The position numbers and the translations under genes are program-made. DNA of 18,568 nucleotides from Candidatus Fermentibacteraceae bacterium (GTDB lineage Bacteria; Fermentibacterota; Fermentibacteria; Fermentibacterales; JCC-6): positions 1 through 18,568 of the forward strand of contig JAGGYZ010000251.1 of NCBI GenBank assembly GCA_021162285.1. Direction: 5' to 3'. Under the pieces are notes generated by a model. That model was not told the DNA's origin and did not search any database. It saw nothing but the letters and a program-made list of their open reading frames with translations. This document shows, in pieces, positions 15,580 to 18,568 of this stretch (position 1 is its first letter; every line of letters starts with the position of its first letter).

Positions 15580-17039
15580 TTAAGCACACTCCCAACGTAA
15601 CTCATTTTATCAAGCAGATCCGATGATGCCGAACTGAGGAAGTCTGCTAAAAACTTCGGATATACACCCAGTGCAACAATAAGAATCATCAATGTAATCA
15701 TGGCTGTTACCGCCGTTGCTGGAGCTCGTTTCCGTTCCCCATTCCCATCCTTGAAGTAAAGAGCCTGTATAACCCTGAAGAAGTAAGTACCTTCAATTAC
15801 CGTACTCAGTAGAACAAGTCCCACGAGGATATTGATAACCATCTGTCCCTTGAGCAGTGCTCCGCTCACTATGAGAAATTTACCGGGAAAACCAGCGAAA
15901 GGCGGAAGACCCACCAGTGAAAAAGCTCCCACTGTAAAAGCCAGCGATGTAAGTGGCATGCGTTTTCCCATGCCATTCAATGAAGAGATCTCCATGGATC
16001 CGCTCCGGTAAATCATGTAACCGGCTGAAAGGAACAAAAGTCCTTTACTGATAGTGTGGTTAACAAGCTGAAAAAGTCCTCCAGTAACCGTGTTGTTCGT
16101 TGCAAGTGCCAGAGCGAAAAGAATCAGTCCTATCTGACCTATACTTGAGTATGCGAGCATTCTCTTGATGTTGCTCTGGGCGAAAGCGCACATCTCCCCG
16201 ATGAGCAGTGTCAGTATCCCCAGGAAAGCAAAGAAAAGATAAATATCAGAAATGCCGAAAACAGTAAAAACAATTCTTGCAACAGCGTAAAGCCCAACCT
16301 CTATTGCTATCCCTGAAAGAATGGCGCTGATAGAGGAGGGAGCAGAAGAGTGGGCATCGGGCAGCCATGCGTTGAGGGGGAAAATCGCCGACTCAACTCC
16401 CAGACCTGCTACCATCAGAATCATCGGAACGAACAGCGTACTTTGTTCCACTGTCGCTATCTTCATGGCGATGTCCGCCATGTTAAGTGTTCCGAAAATA
16501 CCGTAGATGAAACCTATTCCAATAAGAAGAAGACCCGAGCCAACAGTTCCCTGGATGAGGTATTTGATCGAGGATTCTATCCCTGCCCGGTCTCCGTGGT
16601 AAGCCACCAGGGCGTAGGAGGAAATGCAGAGTATTTCGAAGAATACAAAAAGGTTGAAAAGATCACCGGTAAGAACAACACCGGTTGCTCCGGTAAGCAG
16701 CAACATGTAGAGCATATGGTATTTAACTACAGGGCCGTTCTTAATGTAGGAAAGCGAATAGATGGAAACTACCAGACCGGCAAGCGAGATCAGTCCCGCG
16801 AAAAGCAGTCCAAGAGGTCCCACGAAAAGATTAATACCGAACGGTGGAGTGAACCCGCCCAGATTGATAACGATCGGATTCTCAAGAACTGCGGGGATCA
16901 GTCTGATGCAGAGTATCAGATTGAACATTAATGCTGCCACAGGAACAAATCGTGTCAGTTTTCTGGAAGCGGAATCTATCAGCGGAACCATAAAGGCAAG
17001 ACCCAGCGGAACAGCAATAAGCAATACGGGATTTACCAT
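15576..17039 (-). CDS. mrpD: MrpD/MbxH-like antiporter subunit (first)
   Basis: This 487-aa, about 14-helix protein is of the NuoL/M/N-MrpD family. The TM5 glutamate is E135 in F-V-F-F-E-I-L-C-I-S. The loop P-L-N-A-W-L-P-D-A-H is typical. The usual channel lysines are both glutamate: E216 in G-L-G-V-E-S-A-I-F-P-L, where relatives have V-K-S/G/A, and E247 in S-G-I-A-I-E-V-G-L-Y-A-V, where relatives have L-K-x-G. H328 and K387 (G-F-P-G-K-F-L-I) are conserved. The protein should conduct Na+ or H+, but the altered pair may change ion or coupling behaviour. Start ATG overlaps the MrpC stop by 7 bp, with AAGGAG just upstream. Confidence 0.92.
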   Translation of the reverse strand: MVNPVLLIAVPLGLAFMVPLIDSASRKLTRFVPVAALMFNLILCIRLIPAVLENPIVINLGGFTPPFGINLFVGPLGLLFAGLISLAGLVVSIYSLSYIKNGPVVKYHMLYMLLLTGATGVVLTGDLFNLFVFFEILCISSYALVAYHGDRAGIESSIKYLIQGTVGSGLLLIGIGFIYGIFGTLNMADIAMKIATVEQSTLFVPMILMVAGLGVESAIFPLNAWLPDAHSSAPSSISAILSGIAIEVGLYAVARIVFTVFGISDIYLFFAFLGILTLLIGEMCAFAQSNIKRMLAYSSIGQIGLILFALALATNNTVTGGLFQLVNHTISKGLLFLSAGYMIYRSGSMEISSLNGMGKRMPLTSLAFTVGAFSLVGLPPFAGFPGKFLIVSGALLKGQMVINILVGLVLLSTVIEGTYFFRVIQALYFKDGNGERKRAPATAVTAMITLMILIVALGVYPKFLADFLSSASSDLLDKMSYVGSVLK

Positions 17040-17392
17040 TTCAGCTCCTTTATCTTTCGCAGATCCAGCGTGCCGAAATGTTTGTAAAGCCTGATTGCAA
17101 GCGAAAGAGCCAGGGCAAGAACTGCCACACCGATTACAATCGCAGTTAACACAAGAGCCTGCGGTACAGGATCAACCATCAGGACCGACTCAACTTCCGG
17201 ACTTGAGAAGATCGGAGCTGTCCCGTTTCGCAGATACCCGATGGCTATAAGAAACAGGTTAATACCCGTGTCCATAATGCTGAGACCAATAATTACTTTA
17301 ATCAGGTTGTGCTTCACCAGAACAATAAGCAGCCCTATTAGGATAAGACCGAAAGCTCCTATGTAGTAAATATTATTCTGCAGGAAGCTCAT
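17033..17392 (-). CDS. mrpC: MrpC/MnhC (NuoK-like) subunit
   Basis: This 119-aa, three-helix protein matches MrpC/MbxG length. The NuoK-like core (G-L-I-L-I-G-L-L-I-V-L-V) is followed by a periplasmic loop and the MrpC signature V-D-P-V-P-Q-A-L-V-L-T-A-I-V-I-G. That signature distinguishes it from NuoK proper. It lies between the antiporter and the E/F-type subunits, forming part of the ion path. Overlaps the previous stop by ATGA (17392-17389). Confidence 0.92.
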   Translation of the reverse strand: MSFLQNNIYYIGAFGLILIGLLIVLVKHNLIKVIIGLSIMDTGINLFLIAIGYLRNGTAPIFSSPEVESVLMVDPVPQALVLTAIVIGVAVLALALSLAIRLYKHFGTLDLRKIKELKW

Positions 17393-18084
17393 TCGCTCTC
17401 CTCAATCAGATCATCTATTACCCCGGTAAGCTCGGACCCTACCTTAAGTCCTATGGCGATATAGATGATGGGAATGATCCCTGCGCTGAACAGGGTGTTC
17501 AGTGTACCTTCCGGGAGGAAATTGGAAAGGAAGTAGTGCCCCCCCACTGCAAGGCCTGTAAGTCCTGTAACTACAAATACAAGACCGCTGATGGATTCAG
17601 TATTTCTGGCCCAGGTTTTGCTGATCCTCTTTTTACGACAGCCAAGATAGACCATCAGGAAAGCGGATGCGATAATGGCACCCCCCTGGAAACCTCCCCC
17701 TGGAGTAAGATGCCCGTGTATGAAAACGTAAGCTCCGAAAAGCAGAATAAGTGGAAAAAGAAAACGACATCCTGTGTAAAGAACCAGACTTGCCGGTTCC
17801 CATTCAGCCTTTTTCTTTTCTTCGTTCTCTCTGCCTGCGGCCAGAATAGCGCCAAGACCGATTGCCGCAACGAACAGAACGGTAACCTCGCCCAGCGTAT
17901 CGAAGGCTCTGTACCCCACAACAACAGATGTAACAATATTTGTTGCTCCCGTATCAGCTCTTCCCGAATCAATGTAATACTCTCCAACATCTGATGAAGT
18001 AGAACCGAAAGGAATGCTGGAAAGAGTGAAAACTACACCCGCTCCTATGACAACAAGCAGAATCAGGCTGAATACACTTCTCAT
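17389..18084 (-). CDS. MbhE-MnhB fusion subunit
   Basis: This 231-aa protein combines two small Mrp subunits. Residues 1-90 correspond to the MbhE/MrpA C-terminal type: one N-terminal helix, then S-V-V-V-G-Y-R-A-F-D-T-L-G-E-V-T-V-L-F. Residues 100-231 are MnhB: L-F-G-A-Y-V-F-I-H-G-H-L-T-P-G-G-G-F-Q-G-G and four helices. A charged linker E-E-K-K-K-A lies between. In many Mrp and Mbh operons these are separate genes or part of MrpA. Fused versions do occur in this family, so this is an architectural variant rather than an error. Start overlaps the previous stop (ATGA at 18084-18081). Confidence 0.88.
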   Translation of the reverse strand: MRSVFSLILLVVIGAGVVFTLSSIPFGSTSSDVGEYYIDSGRADTGATNIVTSVVVGYRAFDTLGEVTVLFVAAIGLGAILAAGRENEEKKKAEWEPASLVLYTGCRFLFPLILLFGAYVFIHGHLTPGGGFQGGAIIASAFLMVYLGCRKKRISKTWARNTESISGLVFVVTGLTGLAVGGHYFLSNFLPEGTLNTLFSAGIIPIIYIAIGLKVGSELTGVIDDLIEESE

Positions 18085-18320
18085 TCTTCGTACCTCCTGG
18101 TCCGCCTCAACGCAATCATAAATATTGCGGTGATCAGTGCCGCTCCTATTGACGCTTCAGCCATCGCAACATCAGGAGCTTGAAGAAAGAGGAAAAGTAT
18201 TGAGGCAAAGAGGCTCACCAGGCATGATGCTATTACAGCACTGAGAAGATCTTTGAAGAACACTACGGAAATAGCTGCCGCCAGCATGATTGCCACTATC
18301 AGTGTGACTATGATTATCAT
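18081..18320 (-). CDS. DUF4040/MbhD-like membrane subunit
   Basis: This 79-aa, three-helix protein has the DUF4040 signature Q-A-P-D-V-A-M-A-E-A-S-I-G, including the conserved acidic residue in the middle helix. It is homologous to part of MrpA and NuoJ-like subunits and sits between the MrpG and E/B-type subunits, as in archaeal Mbh/Mbx operons. Start overlaps the MrpG stop (ATGA at 18320-18317). Confidence 0.9.
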   Translation of the reverse strand: MIIIVTLIVAIMLAAAISVVFFKDLLSAVIASCLVSLFASILFLFLQAPDVAMAEASIGAALITAIFMIALRRTRRYEE

Positions 18321-18568
18321 GATTTGCTCTCGTATTCCTCAAAATCCCTTGATTTGTCTACCACGCTTCTATCGCAGAGCTTAACACCACTTTTTTTTGA
18401 AGCTCTTCCAATCGCATGGCTTGAAATTGGGTTTGTAATCAATATGAAAACAGCTATGACAAGCGTTTTCCAGAACCACGCGGGTTCCATGATACCAACA
18501 CCGACAATGGTCAGAAATGCACCGAGTGTAGTACATTTCGTCCCTGCCTGCAGGCGATTGTAAACATC
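18317..18568 (-). CDS. mrpG: MrpG/MnhG-like subunit, C-terminal part (runs off right edge)
   Basis: 84 codons including stop are present; the start is outside the window. It begins D-V-Y-N-R-L-Q-A-G-T-K, the conserved loop of MnhG, followed by a hydrophobic helix and I-T-N-P-I-S-S-H-A-I-G-R-A, the MnhG C-terminal hallmark. A hydrophilic tail of about 30 residues follows. It is expected to be preceded by MrpE- and MrpF-like genes, completing a full Mrp set; those are not visible here. Confidence 0.88.
   Translation of the reverse strand, partial: DVYNRLQAGTKCTTLGAFLTIVGVGIMEPAWFWKTLVIAVFILITNPISSHAIGRASKKSGVKLCDRSVVDKSRDFEEYESKS

Noticed and set aside
13717..17039. The two antiporter genes as a recent tandem duplication
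   Set aside because: They share only family motifs, differ in length (487 and 620 aa) and in key residues, so they are ancient H/H' paralogues as in Mbx operons.
1..18568. CRISPR array, tRNA or rRNA genes
   Set aside because: No regularly spaced repeats and no cloverleaf or rRNA-like segments were recognised on either strand.

Overview
The window looks like a chromosomal stretch of an anaerobic or fermentative diderm bacterium. The TolC-type outer-membrane channel implies an outer membrane. The long respiratory operon is complex-I-related but carries no quinone-linked NADH-dehydrogenase module (no NuoE/F/G). Base composition is moderate. I cannot name the lineage from sequence alone; an uncultured or candidate phylum would fit.

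Layout. (1) 1-835: the 5' part of a DDE transposase gene on the minus strand, running off the left edge, with its upstream end region. (2) 836-1167: non-coding, with a possible remnant of a membrane-protein C-terminus and a well-formed sigma-70-type promoter overlapped by an inverted repeat. (3) 1168-7853, plus strand: a five-gene operon of TetR regulator, TolC-like outer-membrane factor, lipoprotein membrane-fusion protein, RND pump and a second TetR regulator homologous to the first. The first and third junctions are ATGA overlaps. (4) 7854-8775: a transposon scar between two convergent operons. It holds a terminator-like hairpin, a 0.5-kb IS200/IS605-type element (single Y1 transposase, flanked by 17-bp direct repeats that are partial hairpins) and a frameshifted 3' fragment of an IS21 istB gene. 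(5) 8776-18568, minus strand: one tightly packed operon read right to left and entering from beyond the right edge.

The minus-strand operon encodes, in order: MrpG-like (partial), DUF4040/MbhD-like, an MbhE-MnhB fusion, MrpC/NuoK-like, an MrpD-like antiporter, a second NuoL/MrpD-like antiporter, then NuoH-, NuoB-, NuoC- and NuoD-like subunits, and finally a 617-aa protein joining a NuoI-like 2x[4Fe-4S] ferredoxin to a GltD/NfnB-type FAD/NAD(P) oxidoreductase. This order matches the archaeal Mbx/Mbs (sulfane-sulfur reductase) complexes. The catalytic large subunit lacks the cysteines that bind NiFe, so this is not a hydrogenase. The Mrp part should move Na+/H+ and the hydrophilic arm should carry electrons. 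The fused flavoprotein suggests the arm exchanges electrons with NAD(P)H directly, for example as an ion-pumping ferredoxin:NAD(P)+ oxidoreductase, or as an NAD(P)H-fed polysulfide reductase.

The most interesting points are the NuoI-GltD fusion at the end of the Mbx-type operon, Glu in place of both conserved channel lysines in the first antiporter subunit, the homologous TetR pair bracketing the efflux pump, and the IS21/IS200 debris between the two operons.
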